A DNA stretch of 64,000 nucleotides from Streptomyces sp. NBC_00285. GTDB taxonomy: Bacteria; Actinomycetota; Actinomycetes; Streptomycetales; Streptomycetaceae. Shown here piece by piece: positions 36,506 through 44,589 of the stretch; the stretch's first letter is position 1, and each line of letters opens with the position of its first letter. The translations under genes and the position numbers were made by a program. The notes under the pieces are model-generated. The model saw only the letters and a program-made list of their open reading frames with translations. It was not told the origin of the DNA and searched no databases. The DNA lies in the NCBI RefSeq assembly GCF_036174265.1, contig NZ_CP108055.1, forward strand, positions 7,130,001 through 7,194,000, written 5' to 3'.

Positions 36506-37981
36506 GTGCCCTCCATGAACGAACTGGTCCGCCAGCACACCGCCCTCGACGACTCCGACCTCGAGTGGCTCCATCTGCTGGTCTCGGAGTGGCAGCTGCT
36601 CTCCGACCTCTCCTTCGCCGACCTCGTCCTGTGGGTCCCCACCCACGACGGCACCCGCTATGTCTCCGTGGCCCAGATGCGGCCCAACACGGGCCCCACC
36701 TCCTACCAGGACGACATGGTCGGCCACCTCGTCCCACGCGGCCGCCGCCCCCTGCTGGACGCCGCGCTCGACGAGGGCCGGATCGTGCGCGAGGGCGACC
36801 CGGAGTGGCGCGAGGAGGTCCCCGTCCGGGTCGAGTCGATCCCGGTACGACGGGAGGGGCGCGTCCTCGGTGTCATCGCGCGCAACACCAACCTCCTGAC
36901 CGTGCGCACCCCGAGCCGCCTCGAACTGACGTATCTGCAGAGCGCCTCGGACCTGGCGCAGATGATCGCGGCCGGTTCCTTCCCGTTCCCGAACCAGCAG
37001 ATGGACATGGACGCGGCCCCCCGCGTCGGCGACGGTCTGATCCGCCTCGACGCGGACGGCATCGTCCAGTACGCCTCCCCGAACGCCCTGTCGGCCTACC
37101 ACCGCATGGGCCTCGCCTCCGACCTCGTCGGCCAGCACCTCGGCAGGACCACCGCCGAACTCGCCCCGACCCGGGGGCCGGTGGACGAGGCGCTCGCCAA
37201 GGTCGCCAGCGGCTGGGCGCCCCGCGAGTTCGAGGTCGAGGCCCGCGACGGGGTCATCCAGTTCCGGGCGATCCCGCTCAAGCCCAAGGGCACCCGCATC
37301 GGTTCGCTGGTCCTGCTACGGGACGTGACCGAACTGCGCCGTCGCGAGCGCGAGTTGATGACCAAGGACGCGACCATCCGGGAGATCCACCACCGGGTGA
37401 AGAACAACCTCCAGACAGTGGCGGCCCTGCTCCGGCTCCAGGCCCGGCGCATCGAGTCCGACCGCGGCCGTGAGGCCCTCGAAGAAGCGGTGCGCCGCGT
37501 CGGTTCGATCGCGATCGTGCACGAGACGCTGTCTCAGAACCTGGACGAGCGCGTGGAGTTCGACGAGATCGCCGACCGTGTCCTCGCGATGGTCGCGGAG
37601 ATCTCGCCGGGCAAGGTCGCCGGCCGCCGCAGCGGCCGCTTCGGCATTCTGGACGCCGAGGTCGCCACTCCGCTGTCGATGGTCCTCACCGAGATCCTCC
37701 AGAACGCCCTGGAGCACGGCTTCCGCGAGGGCGACACCGGCACGGTCGAGGTCTCCGCGGTCCGCGGCGGCACCACCAAGGAGGCCCGTCTCCTCGTCAC
37801 CGTCCAGGACGACGGCGTCGGCCTGCCCGAGGGCTTCGACCCGCACACCGGGGGCAACCTCGGTCTGCAGATCGTACGGACCCTGGTGGAGGGCGAGTTG
37901 GGCGGCACGTTCGACATGGTCCCGGCGCCGGAGGGCGGGACCCGGGTGATCCTCGATGTGCCGGTGCGGGCCAACAAGTAA
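36506..37981 (+). CDS. PdtaS-type sensor histidine kinase
   Basis: 491 residues (ATG three codons in is an alternative start). No membrane helix, so cytosolic. Order: N-terminal GAF-like domain (about 5-150), PAS-like domain (about 172-280), HisKA_2 with the phosphorylation site REIHHRVKNNLQ (H295/H296), and HATPase with TEILQNALEHGF (N box), DDGVGLPEG and GGNLGLQIV. PdtaS kinases phosphorylate ANTAR-domain response regulators that bind RNA; none is next door. The promoter appears leaderless. Confidence 0.9.
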   Translation: MPSMNELVRQHTALDDSDLEWLHLLVSEWQLLSDLSFADLVLWVPTHDGTRYVSVAQMRPNTGPTSYQDDMVGHLVPRGRRPLLDAALDEGRIVREGDPEWREEVPVRVESIPVRREGRVLGVIARNTNLLTVRTPSRLELTYLQSASDLAQMIAAGSFPFPNQQMDMDAAPRVGDGLIRLDADGIVQYASPNALSAYHRMGLASDLVGQHLGRTTAELAPTRGPVDEALAKVASGWAPREFEVEARDGVIQFRAIPLKPKGTRIGSLVLLRDVTELRRRERELMTKDATIREIHHRVKNNLQTVAALLRLQARRIESDRGREALEEAVRRVGSIAIVHETLSQNLDERVEFDEIADRVLAMVAEISPGKVAGRRSGRFGILDAEVATPLSMVLTEILQNALEHGFREGDTGTVEVSAVRGGTTKEARLLVTVQDDGVGLPEGFDPHTGGNLGLQIVRTLVEGELGGTFDMVPAPEGGTRVILDVPVRANK

Positions 37982-38037
37982 GGCCCGTACGCGACGCGGT
38001 ATCCCAGCGCCGCATGCGGGGCCGGTGGACAGCAAAA

Positions 38038-38066
38038 AGCCCCGGACCGTTCAGGGGTCCGGGGCT
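38038..38066 (-). terminator. Rho-independent terminator downstream of wblE
   Basis: 11-bp perfect stem AGCCCCGGACC / GGTCCGGGGCT. On the minus strand it is followed by TTTTT, a canonical intrinsic terminator for wblE. It also lies 57 bp after the kinase stop and may work in both directions. Confidence 0.88.
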
Positions 38067-38185
38067 CACATGCTCGTTGCCAGCGTTTGCTGCGCATCGG
38101 GGGGTACTGCGCGCTGCGGCTCGGGGGCGGGAGAAGCGTACGCGGTGTACGCGCCGCCAAGCTCAGGCTGTTTTAGGGGCGGGTG

Positions 38186-38443
38186 TCAGGCAGAAGCCTG
38201 ACGTGCCCGGTTGCGGGCGGCACGGCGCTTCATGGCGCGACGCTCGTCCTCGCTGAGACCACCCCAGACGCCGGAGTCCTGGCCGGACTCGAGCGCCCAC
38301 TGCAGACACTGGTCCATTACGGGACAGCGACGGCAGACGGCCTTGGCTTCCTCGATCTGCAGCAGCGCAGGACCGGTGTTGCCGATGGGGAAGAAGAGCT
38401 CGGGGTCTTCCTCGCGGCAAACGGCGTTGTGACGCCAGTCCAT
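38186..38443 (-). CDS. wblE: WhiB-family iron-sulfur regulator (WblE/WhiB1 orthologue)
   Basis: 85 residues. The four [4Fe-4S] cysteines are C9, C37, C40 and C46, in the C-x27-C-x2-C-x5-C spacing. The G-V-W-G-G turn is at 58-62, followed by a basic tail (KRRAARNRARQ) for DNA contact. WhiB1/WblE is an NO-sensitive partner of the primary sigma factor and is essential in mycobacteria. It has a strong ribosome-binding site (AAGGAGAGG) and a 320-bp upstream region with a Crp-like palindrome. Confidence 0.95.
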   Translation of the reverse strand: MDWRHNAVCREEDPELFFPIGNTGPALLQIEEAKAVCRRCPVMDQCLQWALESGQDSGVWGGLSEDERRAMKRRAARNRARQASA

Positions 38444-38764
38444 GGCTGCTACCTCTCCTTGGTATTACGTGCAAGTTGCTTGTGAATGTGAACGCTTTCA
38501 CGAATCCCTCAACAAGTGAAGGGCCGTCCACCGAGTCTCGCCCGGTGTGGTCCTGTGGATTGAAGAGGGGTTCCGGTGGCCTGTGGACGCTGGTGTTGCG
38601 GGCTGTCCCGACCGCCACGTAGAGACTCGCAAACCTCAGCGGCGGATACAACCCCTTCCGGAAAGTTTTTTTTGATTCCTCGGTGTCGACTAGGTCACAG
38701 CCGTACTTCCATGGGGTGGACCCTGGTCTAAACGTTCGAGTGAAAGGACTTTAGCCTCTTCTGC
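38444..38764. other. Gap holding the wblE promoter region
   Basis: 321 bp with no gene. Includes the Crp-like palindrome 38488-38501, a TAATAC-like hexamer on the minus strand close to wblE (near 38465), and an eight-T run at 38667-38674 in an AT-richer patch. The 3' end of the lipid-kinase-like gene faces it. Confidence 0.55.
38488..38501. promoter_or_regulatory. Crp-like palindrome upstream of wblE
   Basis: GTGAACGCTTTCAC: GTGAA and TTCAC arms with a 4-bp spacer, preceded by a further TGTGAA. It resembles the Streptomyces Crp site GTG-N6-GNCAC. Located 45-58 bp before the wblE start. Confidence 0.45.
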
Positions 38765-39733
38765 TCACACAATCACACGCAGTGCACGGCGTACGCCTGT
38801 GAACGTCACGCTCGTTCGCAGCCCGAGGTGGTCGCCGTCCATCTGGAGGGGCAGAGGCACCTTCGAATGCAAGGTGAACTGGTCCAGGTCGTGCAGGGAC
38901 ACAGCGTGCTTGCCATGGGGGCCGCGTTCGGGGGACGAAGTGAGCAATTGGGTGCCATACCGGGCGATTGCGGGCGTCGTCATACGGCTGAGACCGAGTA
39001 CGTCGAGGCCTTTATCGAACGAAGCCTTAGGCGACGCGTACATCGGGTGATTGCCCAGGAAGGTCCACGGAGAGGTGTTCGAGATTATGGAAAGGACCAG
39101 ATCGGTCACCGGCACTGCATCCGGACGTTCCAGGGTGATCGTGCCGTGGCGGCGATGGGCCTCGCCGAAGAACTGACGCAGAGCCTGGCGGACGTAGAGA
39201 GCGTGTGTGGATTTCCTGCCCCGCTCGCGCTGTTGCTCCACCCGTCCCACCACGCCGGCGTCGAATCCGAGACCCGCGTTGAAGGTGAACCAGCGTCCAG
39301 GCACGGCCTCGTCCTCGGTGCCGGGTGTGCCCGTGGTCAGCCCCAGGCCGACCGTACGCTCGCGGCCCTCGCGCAGAGCGTCGAGGAGGGCGCCGGTGGA
39401 CTCCACGGCGTCGTTGGGCAGACCGAGGGCGCGGGCGAAGACGTTGGTGGAGCCACCGGGGACGACGGCGAGACCGGGAAGGCGCTCGGGGTCGGGGCCG
39501 GCGTGCAGGAGGCCGTTGACGACCTCGTTGACGGTGCCGTCGCCGCCCAGGGCCACGACCAGGTCGATGTCCTTGCTCTCCGCCGCCTGCCGGCCCAGGT
39601 CGCGCGCGTGGCCGCGGTACTCGGTGGTGACCGCTTCCAACTTCATCTCGCTCGCGAGCGCGTGGATCAGGACATCGCGCGTACGTGCGCTTGTGGTGGT
39701 TGCCGCCGGATTGACCACGAGAAGTGCACGCAT
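38765..39733 (-). CDS. Diacylglycerol-kinase-family lipid kinase
   Basis: 322 residues from the ATG at 39733. DAGK catalytic domain with nucleotide loop GGDGTVNEV (63-71) and PGGSTNVFARALGLP. The C-terminal half has the beta-sandwich ending QMDGDHLG, typical of YegS/DgkB-like kinases. It phosphorylates diacylglycerol or a related lipid. Single-gene unit facing wblE. Substrate not proven. Confidence 0.87.
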   Translation of the reverse strand: MRALLVVNPAATTTSARTRDVLIHALASEMKLEAVTTEYRGHARDLGRQAAESKDIDLVVALGGDGTVNEVVNGLLHAGPDPERLPGLAVVPGGSTNVFARALGLPNDAVESTGALLDALREGRERTVGLGLTTGTPGTEDEAVPGRWFTFNAGLGFDAGVVGRVEQQRERGRKSTHALYVRQALRQFFGEAHRRHGTITLERPDAVPVTDLVLSIISNTSPWTFLGNHPMYASPKASFDKGLDVLGLSRMTTPAIARYGTQLLTSSPERGPHGKHAVSLHDLDQFTLHSKVPLPLQMDGDHLGLRTSVTFTGVRRALRVIV

Positions 39734-39901
39734 GGGTTGCAGCGTACCTACTGGGTGGTACCGGGCACAGGCCGAGGTAGGGATCACGTAAGACTCGGCA
39801 CGTGAACCTTGCCACGGGGGCGTGGGGCAACCTCGGCGCGGTGCCGTGCGTTGCCCGCTCCTCACAGTGGGGCCAGGCAGGGCCGGGGCTACTCTTCAGA
39901 C

Positions 39902-40351
39902 GTGAGCAGCGAGCAGATCCCCGCCGTCCCCGAAACCGCCGGTCCCCGCCCGCGGCGCCTGACGTACGCCGCCGCCTTGGCGGCGCTGGAAGGCCTCGCG
40001 CTCGTCGTGGGAGGCGCCTGGATGCTCGTCGAGGGCCTGGCCGGCGACCCGGACGACCGGCGGTCCGCCGTCACCGGGGGCATCACCCTGATCGTCCTCG
40101 CACTGCTGCCGCTGCTCGCCGCGCGGGGGCTGCTGGCCCGGCGGAGCTGGAGCAGGGGCCCGGCAGTCATCACGCAGATCATGGCCCTGCCCGTCGCCTA
40201 CAACCTGCTCCGGGCCGACAGTGTGGCGATCCCGGCGGGCATCGCCCTCGCGGTCGTCGCGGTGGCCGCGCTGGTCCTGCTGGTCAACCCGGCGACGACC
40301 CAGGCCCTCGGCATCAGGGGCCCGGGCCGCGCACAGGACGGCGAGCAGTAG
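39902..40351 (+). CDS. Four-helix integral membrane protein
   Basis: 149 residues from the GTG at 39902. Four hydrophobic segments (about 20-40, 55-78, 88-110, 114-135) separated by short loops; small acidic/polar tail. No ribosome-binding site; a TACTCT hexamer ends 6 bp before the GTG, suggesting a leaderless transcript. The last codons fall within the first copy of a 95-bp direct repeat. Unknown family. Confidence 0.6.
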   Translation: MSSEQIPAVPETAGPRPRRLTYAAALAALEGLALVVGGAWMLVEGLAGDPDDRRSAVTGGITLIVLALLPLLAARGLLARRSWSRGPAVITQIMALPVAYNLLRADSVAIPAGIALAVVAVAALVLLVNPATTQALGIRGPGRAQDGEQ

Positions 40352-40571
40352 CCGTCGAGGCCCAGCCGTTGGCGGTATCGGGGCCTACGGGTGACGGCAG
40401 GTCTGTGGCCGGTAGCCGGGGTCGCTCGCTGTCGCTGAACCCCACGGGCCGGGAGCCGCATGAGCGGCGGCGGGCAGTAACCGTCGAAGCCGAGCCATTG
40501 GGGGCATCAGGGCCCTACGGGGTCGACGACTGGTCTGTGGCCGGGGGTCGGGGATTCTCCTGGCGCCGAAC
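40346..40571 (+). repeat. Imperfect direct repeat of about 95 bp (two copies)
   Basis: Copy A 40346-40440 begins CAGTAGCCGTCGAGGCC and ends GTCGCTGAAC. Copy B 40475-40571 begins CAGTAACCGTCGAAGCC and ends GGCGCCGAAC. Shared blocks include AGCC(G/A)TTGG, GGTCTGTGGCCGG and the ends. Copy A starts inside the stop region of the membrane-protein gene, so the 3' end of that gene seems duplicated. The rest of the 421-bp gap (40352-40772) has no gene. Confidence 0.6.
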
Positions 40572-40706
40572 CGCGCGGCGGCGGCCGGCGACCGCTGGGC
40601 CGACCCGCAGGTCGGCCGTAACGCCGCGGACCGGGTGGCCGTGCCGGAAACGCCGTCGGTGAGACGTGGGCCGGAAGTCGTGACCGCCGCTTCCGGCCTG
40701 TCCTTC

Positions 40707-40729
40707 GAGCTCGGCCCGGGGCCGAGCTC
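40707..40729. terminator. Hairpin terminator downstream of sigH
   Basis: Perfect 10-bp stem GAGCTCGGCC / GGCCGAGCTC, 3-nt loop. It lies 43 bp beyond the sigH stop (minus strand). Confidence 0.7.
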
Positions 40730-40772
40730 CGGTCGTGGACCCTGGGCCCGTCGCTCGAATCGGAGCGGAGGC

Positions 40773-41948
40773 CTACTCCTCCACCAGCAGCTTCTCCCGC
40801 AGCTGGGCGAGCGTGCGGGCCAGCAGGCGCGAGACGTGCATCTGGGAGATGCCGACCTCCTGCGCGATCTGCGACTGGGTCATGTTCCCGAAGAAGCGGA
40901 GCAGAAGGATTCGCTTCTCGCGGGGCGGAAGGTCCTCCAGGAGCGGCTTCAGGGACTCCCGGTACTCGACGCCCTCCAGCGCCTCGTCCTCGGAGCCGAG
41001 GGTGTCCGCGACCGCCGGGGACTCGTCGTCCGTGTCGGGGACGTCCAGGGACAGCGTGGAGTACGCGTTGGCGGACTCCAGGCCCTCCAGGACCTCCTCC
41101 TCCGAGATGCCCAGTTTCTCGGCCAGTTCATGGACCGTGGGGGAGCGGCCGTGCAGTTGCGAGAGCTCCGCGGTCGCCGTGGTGAGCGAGAGGCGCAGCT
41201 CCTGGAGGCGCCGGGGTACCCGCACCGCCCAGCCCTTGTCGCGGAAGTGGCGCTTGATCTCGCCGACGACCGTGGGCGTCGCGTAGGTCGAGAACTCGAC
41301 GCCGCGCTCCGGGTCGAAGCGGTCGACCGACTTGATCAGGCCGATGGTGGCGACCTGGGTCAGATCGTCCAACGGCTCACCGCGGTTGCGGAAGCGGCGC
41401 GCAAGGTGCTCGACGAGCGGCAGGTGCATCCGGACCAGCCGGTTGCGCAGCTCCGCGTATTCCGGGCCGCCGGCGTCCAGCGTGCGCAGCTCGATGAACA
41501 GGGCGCGAGCCCCGCTGCGGTCGTGCGGATCGTGCCGCGGGGCCGGCCGCGGGGCCGGCGTGTTGTTCGCGCCCGCCGCGCTGCCCTCTGCGTTTCGCTC
41601 GTGCTCGCTCATCGTCCCGCCCGTCGCCCTTCCACGAGCCGTCGCCCCCGTCCGGGCCGGGAAGGCCCCGGTCCGAACTGCCGGAGGCGCGCCCTGCACG
41701 GCACCTTCCCGATCACGCTGCCCGTCGTCCAGGAAGCCGGCCGCCGTCGTGTCGCCGGCGTCCTCCTCCGGGTGCGGCCTGGCCTGCTCGGGGATGCCGT
41801 CGATGCCGTCCGCCATGCGCCGGGAACCGCCGAGTCCGTCGGCGCCCAGGCTGTCGGCGCCGCTCGGGCAGGGAGGGCGTCCCCCCTCGGCCGGCAGCTC
41901 CCGTGTGCCGCGCTCTTCGTCCCGCACCGGCCCGTCCCCGTTCCTCAC
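40773..41948 (-). CDS. sigH: SigB/SigF-type stress sigma factor SigH
   Basis: 391 residues from the GTG at 41948, which overlaps the ushX stop (GTGA). The sigma core is in the last 260 residues: region 2 (LTQVATIGLIKSVDRFDPERG), region 3 and region 4 (MTQSQIAQEVGISQMHVSRLLART). In-frame ATGs at 41816 (347 aa) and 41612 (279 aa, core only) fit the several SigH isoforms known in S. coelicolor. The first 110 residues are Pro/Gly/Arg-rich and unlike any domain. Controls osmotic stress and development, held by the anti-sigma factor encoded just upstream. Confidence 0.92.
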   Translation of the reverse strand: MRNGDGPVRDEERGTRELPAEGGRPPCPSGADSLGADGLGGSRRMADGIDGIPEQARPHPEEDAGDTTAAGFLDDGQRDREGAVQGAPPAVRTGAFPARTGATARGRATGGTMSEHERNAEGSAAGANNTPAPRPAPRHDPHDRSGARALFIELRTLDAGGPEYAELRNRLVRMHLPLVEHLARRFRNRGEPLDDLTQVATIGLIKSVDRFDPERGVEFSTYATPTVVGEIKRHFRDKGWAVRVPRRLQELRLSLTTATAELSQLHGRSPTVHELAEKLGISEEEVLEGLESANAYSTLSLDVPDTDDESPAVADTLGSEDEALEGVEYRESLKPLLEDLPPREKRILLLRFFGNMTQSQIAQEVGISQMHVSRLLARTLAQLREKLLVEE

Positions 41949-42358
41949 GCCGGCCCGGGGCCGGCGCCGCGCTGTTTGTAGAGGCTGATCGAAACGGTCT
42001 TGTCCTCGTCCACGGCCGAAGAGACCTTGCCCGCCAGGGCCGAGAGGACGGTCCAGGCGAAGGTGTCCCGCGCGGGCGCGTGGCCGTCCGTGGTCGGGGC
42101 CGAGACGGTGACCTCCAGCGAGTCGTCGACTAGTCGGAAGACGCAACTGAGCACCGAGCCCGGCACGGCCTGCTGAAGCAGGATCGCGCAGGCCTCGTCG
42201 ACGGCGATGCGCAGGTCCTCGATCTCGTCGAGGGTGAAGTCCAAACGGGCCGCGAGGCCGGCCGTGGCCGTCCGCAGCACCGACAGGTAGGCACCCGCGG
42301 CCGGCAGCCGGACTTCGACGAAGTCCTGGGTCGCGGGCTCGCCTGCGATCTGGGACAC
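41945..42358 (-). CDS. ushX: Anti-sigma factor, SpoIIAB/RsbW-like HATPase (UshX/PrsH)
   Basis: 137 residues from the GTG at 42358 (GGAGG 5 bp upstream). GHKL-type ATPase fold: the N box is LRIAVDEACAILLQ, with the C-terminal segment FAWTVLSALAGKVSS. These kinases bind SigB-like sigma factors and are released by anti-anti-sigma proteins. The stop overlaps sigH by 4 bp, so anti-sigma and sigma are made together. No anti-anti-sigma gene is adjacent. Confidence 0.9.
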   Translation of the reverse strand: MSQIAGEPATQDFVEVRLPAAGAYLSVLRTATAGLAARLDFTLDEIEDLRIAVDEACAILLQQAVPGSVLSCVFRLVDDSLEVTVSAPTTDGHAPARDTFAWTVLSALAGKVSSAVDEDKTVSISLYKQRGAGPGPA

Positions 42359-42493
42359 CCTCACCTCCAAGGTGGTACAAGCTTTTCGGGGGCCGAGGGT
42401 CGCCCCCCGGAGTAACGCGATGTGTGGTTCAGCGGTGACGCTACCGCGCTCTCGACTTTCCTGTCCCCGGGACCCCAACCCCTTGCCGTCACT

Positions 42494-42508
42494 CACAGTA
42501 AAACTGTG
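42494..42508. promoter_or_regulatory. Perfect 6-3-6 palindrome in the ushX-sigH promoter region
   Basis: CACAGT, spacer AAA, ACTGTG, preceded by GTCACT. It lies 135 bp upstream of ushX. The sigH promoter of S. coelicolor is a BldD target, and this TCAC/GTGA-rich patch is the best candidate operator here. Confidence 0.5.
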
Positions 42509-42618
42509 GACACGCTCCGTGTCTAGGGGTTTGCGGCTCCAATTGGGAAGAACGCGCGCCGGGTTGACGTACCCAGACGTCAGACGGTCGAACCGTCCTG
42601 GAACCCGGCGGTCCAGGG

Positions 42619-42879
42619 TCACACAAGGACGTGGTCCACGAAGCACCAACGCCAGTTCTCACCCGGTTCGTGGGTCCGCATGATCGGGTGGTCGGTGTTC
42701 TTGTGGTGCTTCGTCGCGTGCTGGCCCGGCGAGGAGTCGCAGCAGCCGACGTGACCGCAGGACAGACACAGGCGCAGCTGTACCGGGTGGGTGCCGTCCC
42801 TCAGGCACTCCGGACACGTCTCGTTGTGAGGTTCGGGTTCCGGGTGCGGCAGCGCGTCGGCATGCAGGCACTGTTTCAT
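42619..42879 (-). CDS. UBP-type zinc-finger protein
   Basis: 86 residues from the ATG at 42879. Cysteine/histidine pattern of a ZnF-UBP domain: C-x-H near the N-terminus, CPEC, CLSCGHVGCC, then HATKHHKNTDHP. In eukaryotes this domain binds the free C-terminus of ubiquitin; the bacterial stand-alone versions are common in actinobacteria with unknown role. Divergent from the antiporter gene with 86 bp between starts. Confidence 0.85.
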   Translation of the reverse strand: MKQCLHADALPHPEPEPHNETCPECLRDGTHPVQLRLCLSCGHVGCCDSSPGQHATKHHKNTDHPIMRTHEPGENWRWCFVDHVLV

Positions 42880-42965
42880 GATTGCCAGGTTACGACGGTC
42901 ACGCGGGCAGCCGCGCGCAAAATCGAGGGCGGGCGCAGGACGATGAGTGAGGGCGGGCGAGGGCC

Positions 42966-44564
42966 ATGGACGTGATGCCACTGCTGTTGCTGGTGGCGGG
43001 GAGCGCGGTGGTCGCCGCGGCCGCCCGGCGGACCCCGGTGCCGGCGCCGCTGCTGCTGGTCGCGGCAGGGCTCGTGATCTCGTACCTGCCAGGGGTCCCG
43101 GAGTACACGCTCGACCCGGACGTGGTGCTGCCGATCATCCTGCCGCCGCTGCTGCACTCCGCGGCCACCGACAGCTCCTATCTCGACCTTCGGGCGCAGA
43201 TGCGGCCCGTTGCGCTGCTGTCGGTGGGATACGTGCTCTTCGCGACCCTCGTCGTCGGCTGGGCGGCGTACCGGATCGTGCCGGGTCTCTCGCTGACCGG
43301 GGCGCTCGTACTGGGCGCGGTGGTGGCGCCGCCGGACGCGGTCGCGGCCACGGCGGTGGCCCGCCGGGTGGGTCTGCCCTCCAAGATCACCACCATTCTC
43401 CAGGGCGAGTCCCTGGTGAACGACGCGACCGCGATCACCGCCTACCGGGTCGCGCTCGCGGCCGCGGTCGGTGAGGGCGCCACCTGGGCGGGCGGTATCG
43501 GCGAGTTCCTGCTCGCGGCGGTCGGCGGGGTCGCGGTCGGCCTGGTGCTGATGGTGCCGATCCACTGGCTGCGCACGCACCTCAGGGAGCCGTTGCTGCA
43601 GAACACGCTCTCCCTGCTGATCCCGTTCGTCGCCTACGCGGTGGCCGAACAGTTCCACGCGTCCGGAGTGCTCGCGGTGGTCGTGGTGGCGCTCTTCCTC
43701 GGACACCGCGCGTGGGAGGTCGACTTCGCGACGCGCCTCCAGGAGGACGCCGTCTGGAAGATGGTCGCCTTCGTCCTGGAGTCGGCCGTGTTCGCCCTCA
43801 TCGGACTGCAACTTCCCGTCGTGCTGAGGGGCCTCGGGGAGTACGAGGGCGGTCCGGCCGCGTGGTACGCGGTCGCCGTCTTCCTCGTGGTGGTCGTGTC
43901 GAGGTTCGCCTGGGTCTATCCGGCCACCTTCCTGCCGCGCCTGCTGTCCGCGCGGATCCGCGCGCGTGAGGACAACCCCACCTGGAAGGGGCCGTTCGTC
44001 ATCGCCTGGGCCGGAATGCGGGGCGTGGTCTCGCTGGCGATCGCCTTCTCGATCCCCGAGCACCTGGACGGCGGCGAGCCCTTCCCGGGCCGCAACCTCG
44101 TCCTGTTCCTCACCTTCACCACGGTCATCGGCACTCTCGTCGTCCAGGGCGTCACCCTGCCTCCGCTGATCCGCATGCTGAAGCTCCCCGGCCGTGACGC
44201 CCAGGCCGAGACCCTCGCCGAGGCCAACGCCCAGGCGCAGGCTTCCCGGGCCGCCGAACGCCACCTGGACGAACTCCTCGCCGACGAGAGCAACGCCCTT
44301 CCACCGCCCCTCGCCGACCGTCTTCGCTCGGTCCTGGACCGCCGCCGCAACGCCGTCTGGGAGCGCCTCGGCCAGGTCAACCCGCTGACGGGTGAGACGG
44401 TCGACGACACCTACCGCCGGCTGTCCGGGGAGATGATCGGCGCCGAACGCGCGGTCTTCGTGAAACTCCGGGACGGGCGGTACATCGACGACGAGATGCT
44501 GCGGACGCTGCTGCGCAGGCTGGACCTGGAGGAGGCGGCGGCCTATCGGGAGGCGGAGCAGTGA
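42966..44564 (+). CDS. Na+/H+ antiporter, CPA1 family
   Basis: 532 residues: about 12 membrane helices in residues 1-400 and a 130-residue cytoplasmic tail with helical, Glu/Arg-rich sequence. CPA1 hallmarks: VVAPPDAVAATAV (ion-binding region) and GESLVNDATAI (Asn-Asp). Exchanges Na+ or K+ for protons for pH and salt homeostasis. GAGGG precedes the ATG. It is convergent with the PLP enzyme gene, 25 bp between stops. Confidence 0.88.
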   Translation: MDVMPLLLLVAGSAVVAAAARRTPVPAPLLLVAAGLVISYLPGVPEYTLDPDVVLPIILPPLLHSAATDSSYLDLRAQMRPVALLSVGYVLFATLVVGWAAYRIVPGLSLTGALVLGAVVAPPDAVAATAVARRVGLPSKITTILQGESLVNDATAITAYRVALAAAVGEGATWAGGIGEFLLAAVGGVAVGLVLMVPIHWLRTHLREPLLQNTLSLLIPFVAYAVAEQFHASGVLAVVVVALFLGHRAWEVDFATRLQEDAVWKMVAFVLESAVFALIGLQLPVVLRGLGEYEGGPAAWYAVAVFLVVVVSRFAWVYPATFLPRLLSARIRAREDNPTWKGPFVIAWAGMRGVVSLAIAFSIPEHLDGGEPFPGRNLVLFLTFTTVIGTLVVQGVTLPPLIRMLKLPGRDAQAETLAEANAQAQASRAAERHLDELLADESNALPPPLADRLRSVLDRRRNAVWERLGQVNPLTGETVDDTYRRLSGEMIGAERAVFVKLRDGRYIDDEMLRTLLRRLDLEEAAAYREAEQ

Positions 44565-44589
44565 AACCGGAAGCAGAGCGGGCGGCCCC

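Noticed and set aside
38725..38740. CCTGGTCTAAACGTTC considered as a further DasR site
   Set aside because: Only the left half matches the dre core; the right half lacks ACCA.
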